A stretch of DNA of 22,585 bases, taken from Patescibacteria group bacterium (GTDB lineage Bacteria > Patescibacteriota > Patescibacteriia > Patescibacteriales > GWC2-42-12). Of this stretch, positions 1 through 6,744 are shown in pieces. The first letter of the stretch is position 1. Each line of letters opens with the position of its first letter. The position numbers were made by a program, and so were the translations under genes. The notes under the pieces were generated by a model. That model was not told the origin of the DNA and searched no databases. It saw only the letters and a list, made by a program, of their open reading frames with translations. Location of the stretch: the NCBI GenBank assembly GCA_018827685.1, contig JAHJXD010000006.1:1-22585 (forward strand), read 5' to 3'.

Positions 1-79
1 CCAGTCTGCGATCTTCGTATCTGACTACTTGGACAGTTGTTGCCTTAGAGGAAGTTTTAGTTGTGCGAATATGGTGCAT
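1..79 (-). mobile_element. IS transposase, 5' end only (cut by window edge)
   Basis: A minus-strand reading frame opens at the ATG at 79 and runs off the left edge of the window. The 26 visible residues begin MHHIRTTKTSSKATTVQVV and continue with Arg-Tyr-Glu-Asp-Arg-Arg-Leu. The pattern I-R-T-T-K-T-S-S then V-Q-V-V-R-Y-E is what I recall for the N-terminus of IS1634/IS4-type DDE transposases. An in-frame stop precedes the ATG, so this start is credible. The family call is from memory of the N-terminal pattern only. The catalytic residues lie outside the window, so activity cannot be judged. Confidence 0.6.
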
Positions 80-158
80 AAGGGCGTTATTACTACCCTT
101 AGTATGACAAAATTTATTTTTTTAGACAATTTTTATTATATGTTAGCTAAATTATTTT

Positions 159-302
159 TTAAATTTTAACAGTGGTACAAGTCAGGAATAATCTTTGCCT
201 TGGGTCAGAGGCTATTCCAACATACCAATCAGAATAATTTCCGCCCCATTTTGCCATAAAAGCCTTAATTTCAGCTATTATGACCTCATTTGCCTTTGCC
301 AT
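159..302 (-). pseudogene. Truncated small protein with a WYVGIASDP motif (GIY-YIG-like N-terminus)
   Basis: A 47-codon minus-strand frame starts at the ATG at 302 (MAKANEVIIAEIKAFMAKW) and ends at a TAA at 159-161. Its core contains S-D-W-Y-V-G-I-A-S-D-P-R-Q-R-L-F. This resembles a family of roughly 100-residue hypothetical proteins that often sit in accessory regions and recall the first strand of GIY-YIG nucleases (W-Y-V-G-I followed by D-P...R-L-F). After RLF the sequence turns to an unrelated tail (LTCTTVKI) and stops, so the protein is probably truncated. It is divergent to the lexA-like gene and 115 bp from its start. It could instead be an intact micro-ORF. The functional link is an inference from the motif. 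Confidence 0.45.
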
Positions 303-333
303 AGTTTTTAGTTTAATTTGTTACCTTTTTATA

Positions 334-367
334 CTAGAACAATATCTAGAACAAGTCAACATGTTCT
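334..367 (+). promoter_or_regulatory. Putative operator of the lexA-like gene
   Basis: The nonamer CTAGAACAA is directly repeated at 334-342 and 346-354. The second copy is the left half of an inverted repeat, AGAACA (348-353) N8 TGTTCT (362-367). The right arm ends on the first base of the -35 element at 367-372, the position expected for a repressor site. GAAC/GTTC half sites recall the Gram-positive LexA box (GAAC-N4-GTTC), although here GAAC and GTTC are 10 nt apart. Autoregulation by the LexA-like protein is an inference. Confidence 0.5.
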
Positions 368-395
368 TGCACACATTTTATCCACATGCTATACT
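367..395 (+). promoter_or_regulatory. Promoter of the lexA-like / methyltransferase operon
   Basis: TTGCAC (367-372), a 17-bp spacer and TATACT (390-395) form a sigma70-type promoter with a good -10 and a weak -35. Transcription would begin near 402, about 16 nt before the ATG at 418. That supports 418 rather than the upstream in-frame codons as the translation start. Confidence 0.55.
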
Positions 396-417
396 TTGGA
401 CAGATGCAAACACGCAT

Positions 418-1023
418 ATGAAAAAACTACATCCAACTCAAGAAAAGCTATTGAAATTGCTCAAAAGCAATTCTCTTGAGCCACTCACAATACGAGAACT
501 ACAAGAAGAGTTAGGCGCTTCCTCATCAAGTGTTGTTTTTCATCACATTCAACAACTTGAAAAAAAGGGATTTATAAAACAAAATCCGTCTAACCCGCGC
601 GATTATCAAATTTTAGCAGAAGGACCAGAGAAGCAAATTACCTTTTTAAATTTATACGGACTGGCTCATTGCGGACTGAGAGGATCAATTTTGGATGATA
701 GCCCAATCGATAGAATTCCTATTTCCACAAGACTAATATCCTTTCCTTCCTCGGAAGCGTTTATGGTTAAAGCAAAAGGCAATTCCATGGAGCCAAAAAT
801 AAATGAGGGGGATTTAGTAATAGTTAAAAAAATAAATAAATCAGAAAATGGCTCTATTGTTGTATGTATAAATGATGGCGAGGCTTTAATTAAAAAAATT
901 CAAGAGGAAAAACAAGGCTACATATTAACCTCCCTAAATACGCAGTATCCACCATTTTTTGCAGCAAAAGATTTTAGAATTGTAGGAGAGGTAAAAGGAA
1001 TTTTTTCTTATAATTTAGAATAG
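418..1023 (+). CDS. lexA: LexA-like transcriptional repressor (S24 autoprotease)
   Basis: A 201-residue protein with the two-part LexA layout. Residues 1-65 form a winged helix (T-I-R-E-L-Q-E-E-L-G-A-S-S-S-S-V-V-F-H-H-I, then the wing). Residues about 75-200 form the S24 peptidase domain with catalytic Ser123 in GNSMEP and Lys159 in EALIKKI. The self-cleavage dipeptide appears to be Cys85-Gly86 (LAHCG) instead of the usual Ala-Gly. In the family, RecA* triggers cleavage and derepresses DNA-damage genes. The start at 418 was chosen because a promoter ends just upstream and the longer in-frame N-terminus (from 280) lies antisense to another frame. The stop is 13 nt before the methyltransferase start, so the two are probably one transcript. 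It could be the cell's SOS regulator or a dedicated regulator of this island. Confidence 0.85.
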   Translation: MKKLHPTQEKLLKLLKSNSLEPLTIRELQEELGASSSSVVFHHIQQLEKKGFIKQNPSNPRDYQILAEGPEKQITFLNLYGLAHCGLRGSILDDSPIDRIPISTRLISFPSSEAFMVKAKGNSMEPKINEGDLVIVKKINKSENGSIVVCINDGEALIKKIQEEKQGYILTSLNTQYPPFFAAKDFRIVGEVKGIFSYNLE

Positions 1024-1036
1024 AGAAATTTAAAAC

Positions 1037-2893
1037 ATGTTTAAAATAATAGAAAAATTATTAATAACATATGAAATTCAAGAAATTGAAGTTGCTTTTA
1101 TTCAGATATTTATTGAATTAAACAATATTAAAGTTTCGAAAAATGAACTAATAAAATCAATATTATCAAAAAATAGCGACAAAACTAATAATTTAAGATC
1201 CAAAATAAAAAGGGACTTCCAAAAAATAGATTTGTATGATTTAATAAACATTTTTGAACTTTTAATACCCGCGCGCGACAGAAAGTTAAATGGCGCTTTT
1301 TTTACACCAAAGATTATTACTGAATTTATTACAAATAACACAATTAAATCGCGAAATGAAAAAATTTGTGATCCAAGTTGCGGATGTGGCGCTTTTTTAA
1401 TAGAAGCTGCAAATTATATAAATGTAAAATATAAAAAAAATATTGTAGATATTATTGAAAATAATCTTCATGGCGTAGATATTGCAAATTATTCAACTGA
1501 AAGAGCAAAAGTATTATTAACCCTATTGGCATTGCAAAAAAATGAAGATAAAAAGAACATCAATTTTAATATTTATACTGCAAATAGTTTAAAATCTGAT
1601 TGGAGTGAAATTTTTCCAAACATCATTAAACAAAATGGATTTGATGTCATAATTGGTAATCCCCCTTATGTTAAATTTCAAGATCTTACTATTGAAATAC
1701 GCAAAGATTTAAATAAGGACTGGATAACCCTGAAAAATGGTACATATAATTTATATTTTGCATTTTTTGAATTAGGCATAAAAATGCTCAATACTAAGGG
1801 AATATTAGCCTATATTACGCCAAATAATTATTTCACTTCATTAGCGGGAATAGATCTAAGAAATTATTTAGAATCCAATAGATTCATCAATAAAATAGTT
1901 GACTTTAATCATTTAAAAGTTTTTAACGCTCAAACATATACTTGCATTACATTCCTTAGAAAAGAAAAACAAGAGCAATTTTTATATGAAAGAATTGATG
2001 AATATAAAAATTTAGATAATTTAGAAGATATAAAATATTCAATAATAAATTATTCCGATCTTAATAACAAAAAATGGAGACTTTTAAGAGAAACGGACCA
2101 AGATAATATACAGAATATTGAAAATGCTGATAATAAATTAGGGAATGTTGTCGATATAAGAGTGGGAGTGGCGACTTGTAAGGATTCCGTCTATTTTATT
2201 GACGGCAATACTTATGAAAATGGCTACTATAAAAAAGATTACGATGGAAAAACATACCTAATTGAATCTGCAATTACAAAGCCAATAGCAAAAATTTCCG
2301 ATTTTAAAAATCAAATCGAATTGGAAGCGAATAAACGCCGAATTATTTTCCCATATATAAAAACCAATGGAGATGTTAAAATAATTTATGAGGATGAATT
2401 AAAAACAAAATACCCACAATGTTACAAATATTTAATAGCAGCCAAGGAGGAGTTGGCAACTAGAGATAAGGGCAAGGTAGAGTATTCACAATGGTATTCT
2501 TACGCAAGAACTCAAGGGCTTAATTTTAATGGTGAAAAATTATTTACACCAACATTCAGTTCAGAGCCCCGCTTTTTAAGTGAAAAAGATCCACAATCAA
2601 TGTTTTGCAATGGTTATGCAATTTTTTTAAAACAAAAAGCTGATTTATTCTCAATAAATCAGAAATTAGATCTTTTTGTGCTGGCGAAAATACTAAACTC
2701 AAAAATAATGGACTATTACATAAAGCGCACCAGCGTATCAATAGAGGGTGGATATCCTTGTTATCAAAAGAATTTTATTGAATTGTTTGGTATTCCAAAT
2801 TTCACAAATGAAGAAGCCGATTTTTTGAGAAAAGAAGAAGATAAAAATTCTATTAATAATTTTTTGATAAAAAAATATAGAGTCAAAATTTAG
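1037..2893 (+). CDS. DNA adenine-N6 methyltransferase, gamma class (Eco57I/TaqI-like)
   Basis: A 618-residue SAM-dependent DNA methyltransferase. Visible motifs in order: motif X region FFTPKIITEF (about 87-96), motif I DPSCGCGAFL (about 112-121) for SAM binding, catalytic motif IV NPPY in IIGNPPYVKF (about 207-211), and motifs VI-VIII around KGILAYITPNNYF. The order X-I-IV with the target-recognition region C-terminal (about 350-600) is gamma class, producing N6-methyladenine. The N-terminus has only about 85 residues before motif X, too short for the PD-ExK nuclease of type IIG enzymes, so it is a stand-alone modification enzyme. It follows the lexA-like gene by 13 nt. Its 3' end overlaps by 4 nt the convergent putative endonuclease gene, which completes a type II R-M arrangement. 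The recognition sequence cannot be read from the protein. Confidence 0.9.
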   Translation: MFKIIEKLLITYEIQEIEVAFIQIFIELNNIKVSKNELIKSILSKNSDKTNNLRSKIKRDFQKIDLYDLINIFELLIPARDRKLNGAFFTPKIITEFITNNTIKSRNEKICDPSCGCGAFLIEAANYINVKYKKNIVDIIENNLHGVDIANYSTERAKVLLTLLALQKNEDKKNINFNIYTANSLKSDWSEIFPNIIKQNGFDVIIGNPPYVKFQDLTIEIRKDLNKDWITLKNGTYNLYFAFFELGIKMLNTKGILAYITPNNYFTSLAGIDLRNYLESNRFINKIVDFNHLKVFNAQTYTCITFLRKEKQEQFLYERIDEYKNLDNLEDIKYSIINYSDLNNKKWRLLRETDQDNIQNIENADNKLGNVVDIRVGVATCKDSVYFIDGNTYENGYYKKDYDGKTYLIESAITKPIAKISDFKNQIELEANKRRIIFPYIKTNGDVKIIYEDELKTKYPQCYKYLIAAKEELATRDKGKVEYSQWYSYARTQGLNFNGEKLFTPTFSSEPRFLSEKDPQSMFCNGYAIFLKQKADLFSINQKLDLFVLAKILNSKIMDYYIKRTSVSIEGGYPCYQKNFIELFGIPNFTNEEADFLRKEEDKNSINNFLIKKYRVKI

Positions 2894-3693
2894 TTCAGCT
2901 TTCCTTCACCAAATCTATCATTATATATACTCAAAAGATCATCGGCAAAATTATTTATAGCTAAATTTTCAAGAGTAAGACTGGTATTCGGAGGCACCAA
3001 CCCATCCTTAATCAAGCTGGCGACATCAGAATATAATTTAGGTGATTTGTTTTTAAAATCAACGATTAATAGGCACACTCTTTCATATTTATACTCATTT
3101 TTATTTGCAGATCCTCTTCGATTTATTGCTTGAAACATTTTAATGTAATTCTCTATTTTCGAAACCTTTTTAAATACAATCTTATTTTTAAGCATAGCTT
3201 TGTCGTCGTATTCATGAGTCGGGATGAGATAAACTTCCCCAAGCACTTGCTTCGGATAACTTAAATGTAAATTCAATGCTTCTGCAAATGTCCTTTCGTA
3301 TAGGGTATCTATATTTTTTGCAAGACTACTTAGTTGACTTCTGACATTTACAGACAAAATCTTTTCCACTTCGGAAAAATGTTCCGAAGTTTTTTTAATT
3401 AAAGCCTTATCTGGAACTATCGCAATATCCTGATTCTTGGCTTTTAAAAATCCTTGTATTTTTAATTCTGGATTAGTGTGCTTAACAGGCGGGTAAATTT
3501 TGTTTTTAGCAACTCCAGCCCTAATAAAATCCTCTTTAACAAAGTCATGGATATAATTTATTATTTTTTGTGATCTTATTAAGGCCTCTTTTGCCTTATT
3601 TCCATTATCGTATGTGTTACCATTAAATTTTGCAGTCTTGATGGCTACTTCAAACTCATTTTTTATTTTTTTCAAAATCTTTTCTAGGCTCAT
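2890..3693 (-). CDS. Putative type II restriction endonuclease, family not recognised
   Basis: A 267-residue protein placed exactly where a restriction partner is expected: convergent with an adenine methyltransferase (4-nt overlap) and directly behind a controller-type HTH gene. I do not recognise the family. Candidate active-site residues of a PD-(D/E)xK fold are Gln88-Asp89 in NQDIAIVP, Glu153 in LGEVYLIPTHEYDD, and Asp212/Lys214 in IVDFKN. Other conserved-looking blocks are VNVRSQLSSLAKN (115-127) and YERTFAEALNLH (132-143). I chose the ATG at 3693, which follows the controller's TAG (3695-3697) by one base and allows stop-restart coupling; a longer frame from 3717 would overlap the controller's last codons. 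The nuclease role is inferred from context and size, not from a confirmed motif. Confidence 0.65.
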   Translation of the reverse strand: MSLEKILKKIKNEFEVAIKTAKFNGNTYDNGNKAKEALIRSQKIINYIHDFVKEDFIRAGVAKNKIYPPVKHTNPELKIQGFLKAKNQDIAIVPDKALIKKTSEHFSEVEKILSVNVRSQLSSLAKNIDTLYERTFAEALNLHLSYPKQVLGEVYLIPTHEYDDKAMLKNKIVFKKVSKIENYIKMFQAINRRGSANKNEYKYERVCLLIVDFKNKSPKLYSDVASLIKDGLVPPNTSLTLENLAINNFADDLLSIYNDRFGEGKLN

Positions 3694-3694
3694 A

Positions 3695-3910
3695 CTAAAA
3701 ATTTTTAAAAACATCATTTAAATTTAACCCCAGTGCTTTTGCAATCCGTTCAATATTTTCTAGTGTAATATTCTTTTCAGCTCGCTCTATCATGCCAATA
3801 TAGGTTCGATGAACACCTGCCTTTGTAGCAAGCTTTTCTTGAGAAAGATTTTGTTTTAACCTTTCTTCTCTTATTTTTTCGCCAAATTTTAACAATACTT
3901 TCTTTTTCAT
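3695..3910 (-). CDS. XRE-family HTH controller protein of the R-M system
   Basis: A 71-residue single-domain helix-turn-helix protein. The fold is clear: FGEKIREERLKQNLSQEKLATKAGVHRTYIGMIERAEKN, then LENIERIAKALGLNLNDVF. Helices 2-3 read L-S-Q-E-K-L-A-T-K-A-G-V-H-R-T-Y-I-G-M-I-E. Size, sequence and position one base upstream of the putative endonuclease match C proteins, dimeric regulators that activate endonuclease expression and limit their own. The ATG at 3910 is preferred. A GTG at 3949 would add 13 residues reading through what looks like promoter DNA (TATACT on the minus strand at 3940-3945). Operator-like inverted repeats lie just upstream. Confidence 0.8.
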   Translation of the reverse strand: MKKKVLLKFGEKIREERLKQNLSQEKLATKAGVHRTYIGMIERAEKNITLENIERIAKALGLNLNDVFKNF

Positions 3911-3937
3911 AAAATCACTTTTTTGTGTAAAGCTATT

Positions 3938-3984
3938 TATAGTATACACAGTTGCTAATTTTAGTTCTACATACTATAATTAGC
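3938..3984 (-). promoter_or_regulatory. Controller promoter/operator with nested inverted repeats
   Basis: Two interlocking inverted repeats lie upstream of the controller start. TATAGTAT (3938-3945) pairs with ATACTATA (3971-3978), both perfect 8-bp arms. GCTAATT (3954-3960) pairs with AATTAGC (3978-3984), 7-bp arms. On the minus strand the first contains TATACT, a good -10 element about 30 nt upstream of the ATG at 3910; no clear -35 is visible. Paired symmetric boxes overlapping the controller promoter are typical of C-protein autoregulation. The operator role is inferred. Confidence 0.5.
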
Positions 3985-4273
3985 ATATTGGGAGTTCATT
4001 TTTCGTTGCCCGCGAATGGGTTGGGCGGGTCAAGGGCAACTACAAAAAGAATGGCGGCGCTTTTCGCAAAGCGAAAAACGAAATTCAGCGGTGGCGGAAA
4101 AATCGGAATCGGAAAGCGAGGGCGGGCAAAAATTCCTTTTCCCAGACCCTTTCCCTTTTTGCCCGCCCGAGCGGAAAATTAAAAGTTTTTTTCAAAAAAA
4201 GTTCGAGCTTCCGCATAAAAACAGCTCATTTCGGAAAATCGCATTTTTGAAAGCGCGATTTTCCGAAATGAGC
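3985..4273. repeat. GC-richer hairpin island between the R-M system and tRNA-Gly
   Basis: About 290 bp without a credible gene and with base composition unlike its AT-rich neighbours. Inverted repeats follow each other: GTTGCCC 4005-4011 with GGGCAAC 4034-4040; TTTTCGC 4061-4067 with GCGAAAA 4071-4077; a perfect 13-bp pair GGGCGGGCAAAAA 4120-4132 with its complement at 4156-4168; CTTTTTTTC-type symmetry near 4190; and a perfect 19-bp pair at 4224-4273. Overlapping open frames here are low-complexity readings of these repeats. Likely an inserted or accreted palindromic repeat element next to a tRNA 3' end; the family is not recognised. Confidence 0.6.
4224..4273 (-). terminator. Perfect 19-bp hairpin directly after tRNA-Gly
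   Basis: Arms 4224-4242 (GCTCATTTCGGAAAATCGC) and 4255-4273 are exact complements with a 12-nt loop. On the minus strand the hairpin begins on the last bases of tRNA-Gly and is followed by CTGTTTTTATG, a short U-run. It most likely ends the nusA-to-tRNA-Gly transcription unit. The arm overlaps the tRNA 3' end by about two bases, which would place it at the 3' processing site. Confidence 0.6.
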
Positions 4274-4342
4274 GGGTAACGGGAATCGAACCCGTATTTC
4301 TACCTTGGCAAGGTAATATAATAACCATTATACGATACCCGC
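4271..4342 (-). tRNA. tRNA-Gly (GCC)
   Basis: A 72-nt cloverleaf on the minus strand. The acceptor GCGGGTA pairs with TACCCGC. The T-arm is ACGGGTTCGATTCCCGT, the anticodon loop reads CTTGCCAAG, giving anticodon GCC, and the discriminator is U, as expected for bacterial glycine tRNAs. CCA is not encoded. It is the last gene of the minus-strand housekeeping block and lies against a long hairpin. Confidence 0.93.
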
Positions 4343-4398
4343 CTATGCTCGGCCACAGTCCCTATAAGCAAAAACATAAACTTTAAATTATTGCCTAG

Positions 4399-4481
4399 TG
4401 GCCCAGGTGGGAGTTGAACCCACATGCCTATAAGACGCAACATTTTAAGTGTTGTGCGTATACCAGTTCCGCCACTGGGCC
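4399..4481 (-). tRNA. tRNA-Leu (TAA)
   Basis: An 83-nt class II tRNA on the minus strand. The acceptor GGCCCAG pairs with CTGGGCC, with discriminator A. The anticodon loop is CTTAAAA between CAACA-type stem arms, giving anticodon TAA, which reads UUA/UUG. There is a long variable arm and a T-arm GTGGGTTCAACTCCCAC. CCA is not encoded. It lies between tmRNA and tRNA-Gly on the same strand and is probably processed from the same precursor. Confidence 0.92.
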
Positions 4482-4507
4482 AAAAACATTTACAATAATT
4501 TTTTTAG

Positions 4508-4893
4508 TGGAGATGAGGGGAATTGAACCCCTGTCTAATAAATTTCTTAAAATCTGTTTACAGATTAGATCGATTTGTTTTCTCGCTAACACCGTAAAAA
4601 CCGAACAAAATCGGCGTTAACCAGTTTTAATTTTTTAAAATAATCGGCTAAAACAACCGATTATTCGATCCTAAAATATTACACCCGTATCCGATGCCTA
4701 GGCAGCGATCGGGCGGATGGTTGCGGCTATTAAGCGGCAACAGTTGCAAAAGCTGGCATTTTCCAAGAAAATGTCATTTTGCTTAATAAGTTTTTGACGC
4801 TTATTTTGTTTTCAAGCGCGGTTTAGAGTGACGCCCTTAATGAGCACTTCTGAAGACTTTAAGAAAATTTTATTATCGATGCCTGGCATCCCC
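4508..4893 (-). ncRNA. ssrA: tmRNA (transfer-messenger RNA)
   Basis: A 386-nt one-piece tmRNA on the minus strand. The tRNA-like ends pair: 5' GGGGATG with 3' CATCTCC, discriminator A, and T-arm CAGGGGTTCAATTCCCCT; CCA is not encoded. The tag frame appears to run from a GCG resume codon at 4817-4819, after CTCTAAACC, to TAA TAG at 4727-4732. This gives 29 residues, beginning ALENKISVKN and ending KMPAFATVAA. The hydrophobic end (Ala-Thr-Val-Ala-Ala) is the usual protease degron. tmRNA with SmpB frees ribosomes stalled on broken mRNAs. smpB ends 21 nt upstream. Boundaries are secure from the acceptor pairing. The resume codon is the best of the possible frames but inferred. Confidence 0.93.
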
Positions 4894-4914
4894 GAAATTA
4901 ATTAACCATAGACT

Positions 4915-5382
4915 TTATAGACCTCTTTTTGTTAACGTTCTGACTTGTCTTTCAAATTCTCTCTTCTTAATCACTTCTCGTTTGTCATACTTTTTTCTGC
5001 CCTTGCCAACGCCGAATTCTAATTTTATAAAACTATGCTTAGTATATATTTTAATCGGCGCCAATGTCAAGCCTTGTTCGGCCTTTTTCCCGATTAAATA
5101 CGCAATTTCTTTCTTTTTTAAAAGCAATTTGCGCGACCTGGTTGGATTATAATGCGGTCGGTCGCCAGCAAATTTATATAAAGGAATGTGGGCGTTAATT
5201 AAATAAGCTTCTGGTAAATTTTTATTTTTAATTTTTTTAAAAGCAACATAACTGCCCTTTAAGCTTACATGCCCGGTTTTAATGGACTTAACTTCATAAC
5301 CTAATAACACCAAGCCGGCCTCATAAGTTTCTTGGATGTCATAATCAAAATTTACTCGTTTATTAAACGCGAGCACAGGCAT
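4915..5382 (-). CDS. smpB: SsrA-binding protein SmpB
   Basis: A 155-residue protein of the usual SmpB length. It opens with FNKRVNFDYDIQETYEAGLVLLGYEVKSIK, the conserved beta-barrel start, and continues with VSLKGSYVAF, LINAHIPLYKFA and HYNPTRSRKLLLKKKEI. The C-terminal tail is Lys/Arg-rich (GKGRKKYDKREVIKKREFERQVRTLTKR) and in the family folds into the mRNA channel of the stalled ribosome. SmpB delivers alanyl-tmRNA to the A site. Its partner RNA gene ssrA begins 21 nt downstream on the same strand, and tig lies 17 nt upstream, so tig-smpB-ssrA is very probably co-transcribed. The ATG at 5382 gives the standard N-terminus. No strong ribosome-binding site is seen. Confidence 0.97.
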   Translation of the reverse strand: MPVLAFNKRVNFDYDIQETYEAGLVLLGYEVKSIKTGHVSLKGSYVAFKKIKNKNLPEAYLINAHIPLYKFAGDRPHYNPTRSRKLLLKKKEIAYLIGKKAEQGLTLAPIKIYTKHSFIKLEFGVGKGRKKYDKREVIKKREFERQVRTLTKRGL

Positions 5383-5399
5383 AAATTTTTTGCATCAAA

Positions 5400-6686
5400 C
5401 TACTTCACTACATTCCACTCTTTTAATTTTTCTACCACTTTTTTGCCAGTTAAATTATTTTCCACGTAATCATGGTAGGCACGGCCTTTAATCCGCTCAA
5501 TCATGGTCTCATTGCCTTTATACTGCTTTAAAATATCATCAATCGTTTTATGAATTTCTTCGTGGCTGACCGAAATCTTTTCTAAATTGCCTACTTGTCT
5601 GATAATCAAAGACACTTTAACTCTTTTTACCGCGTTCGGCATTAAGTCGAGCATAATTTGCCCGCGCGTTTTTTTTAGATGCGTTAGATAATCTTCAAAT
5701 TTCGCGCCCTGGTTTTTAACATTATATTCTAGCTCGCTTATCATGACTTCGGCTTCATGTTTAATAAGCGCTTCTGGAATATCTCCGAATTTAGATTGAC
5801 TGATAATTTTATCCAGCATAGCCGCTTCGCTCGCTTGCTCTTCTTTTTGCTGTTTTTCCGCCAGTAAGTTTTTTTTAATATTGCTTTTTAATTCCTCGAG
5901 CGATTTTAAGCCAAAACTTTTAGCAAATTCCTCGCTTACTTCCGGCAGTATGCGGCTATAAACTTCTTTAACCGTAATCTTAAATTCGGCCATTTTACCA
6001 GCTAAATTTTTATCATGATAATCAGTCGGATAAAGTAAACTAAATTCTTTCGTATCATCTTTTTTTGAACCAATTATTTTTTTGTCAAAACCCGGGATAA
6101 TATAATTCTGGCCGATAATTAATCCCACGCCCTTGCCTTGGCCGCCTTCAATCGGTACTTTATCTATAAATATTCCAATATCCATAATTACCCGGTCTCC
6201 GTCTTTGGCTTCGTCTTCAGAAATAATTTCGCTAGCGCGCATCTCGCGCAGTTGGACAATTAATTTTTCCGTTTCTTCATCCCATACTTCGGCCTTAGTT
6301 TGTTTTATTTTTAAATCTTTATAACTTCCCAATCTAACTTCCGGCAACATGGTTAAAACCACTTTATATTCCATGGGGTTGTTCGGCGCCAACTTAGTAA
6401 TATTAACTTGCGGCTGACCAACAATTTGATCGACCGCATTTTCCTTAATTACTTTGTCTAAAGTTTTATCAATAGCCACGCGCGCGCCTGCTTCTAAAAT
6501 TGTCATTTCGCCGATTTTATTTTTTAAAATTTCATAAGGCGCTTTGCCTGGACGAAAACCTTCAATTTTAACTTCCTCTGACACTTTTTGCGCGCCACAC
6601 AAAATATACGGCTTAAATTCTTCGGCTGATAACTCCACGGTTAATTCAATTTGTGATTTGCCCAAATCTTTTTTTTGTATATTCAT
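5400..6686 (-). CDS. tig: Trigger factor (ribosome-associated chaperone/PPIase)
   Basis: A 428-residue protein with the three trigger-factor domains in order. Residues 1-115 are the ribosome-binding domain with the signature variant GFRPGKAP (canonical GFRxGKxP), which docks at the exit tunnel near uL23. Residues about 150-240 are the FKBP-type prolyl isomerase domain (DGDRVIMDIGIFIDKVP, GFDKKIIGSKKDDTKEFSLLYP). The remainder is the helical chaperone body. It shields nascent chains. It lies between hppA and smpB on the minus strand. The 58-bp gap to hppA contains a short palindromic GGGACAGTCC element, so the block may not be one uninterrupted transcript. Confidence 0.96.
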   Translation of the reverse strand: MNIQKKDLGKSQIELTVELSAEEFKPYILCGAQKVSEEVKIEGFRPGKAPYEILKNKIGEMTILEAGARVAIDKTLDKVIKENAVDQIVGQPQVNITKLAPNNPMEYKVVLTMLPEVRLGSYKDLKIKQTKAEVWDEETEKLIVQLREMRASEIISEDEAKDGDRVIMDIGIFIDKVPIEGGQGKGVGLIIGQNYIIPGFDKKIIGSKKDDTKEFSLLYPTDYHDKNLAGKMAEFKITVKEVYSRILPEVSEEFAKSFGLKSLEELKSNIKKNLLAEKQQKEEQASEAAMLDKIISQSKFGDIPEALIKHEAEVMISELEYNVKNQGAKFEDYLTHLKKTRGQIMLDLMPNAVKRVKVSLIIRQVGNLEKISVSHEEIHKTIDDILKQYKGNETMIERIKGRAYHDYVENNLTGKKVVEKLKEWNVVK

Positions 6687-6727
6687 AAAATAAAATTTTT
6701 ACTTCTTCAAATCATCCAAGGATAAAT

Positions 6728-6738
6728 GGGACAGTCCT
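6728..6738. repeat. Short palindromic REP-like element (copy 1)
   Basis: GGGACAGTCCT in the hppA-tig gap, a 5-bp stem around one base. The reverse-strand reading GGACTGTCCCAT recurs at 22233-22244, after the coiled-coil gene. GGGACTGTCCC-type palindromes are, as I recall, found near RAYT/IS200-like transposases in several phyla. Two copies in one window are suggestive, not proof of a family. Confidence 0.35.
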
Positions 6739-6744
6739 CTTTAG

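Noticed and set aside
280..417. Longer N-terminus for the lexA-like gene (start at 280)
   Set aside because: The added residues look like a reading through the promoter, the operator and the opposite-strand ORF, and the LexA domain begins right at the ATG at 418.
3694..3717. Longer endonuclease start at 3717
   Set aside because: It would overlap the controller's last codons; the ATG at 3693 follows the controller stop by one base.
3952..4279. Two overlapping plus-strand open frames
   Set aside because: They read through hairpin arms and low-complexity DNA and lack any protein-like pattern.
4414..4620. Plus-strand open frame
   Set aside because: It lies antisense to tRNA-Leu and the tmRNA 3' end.
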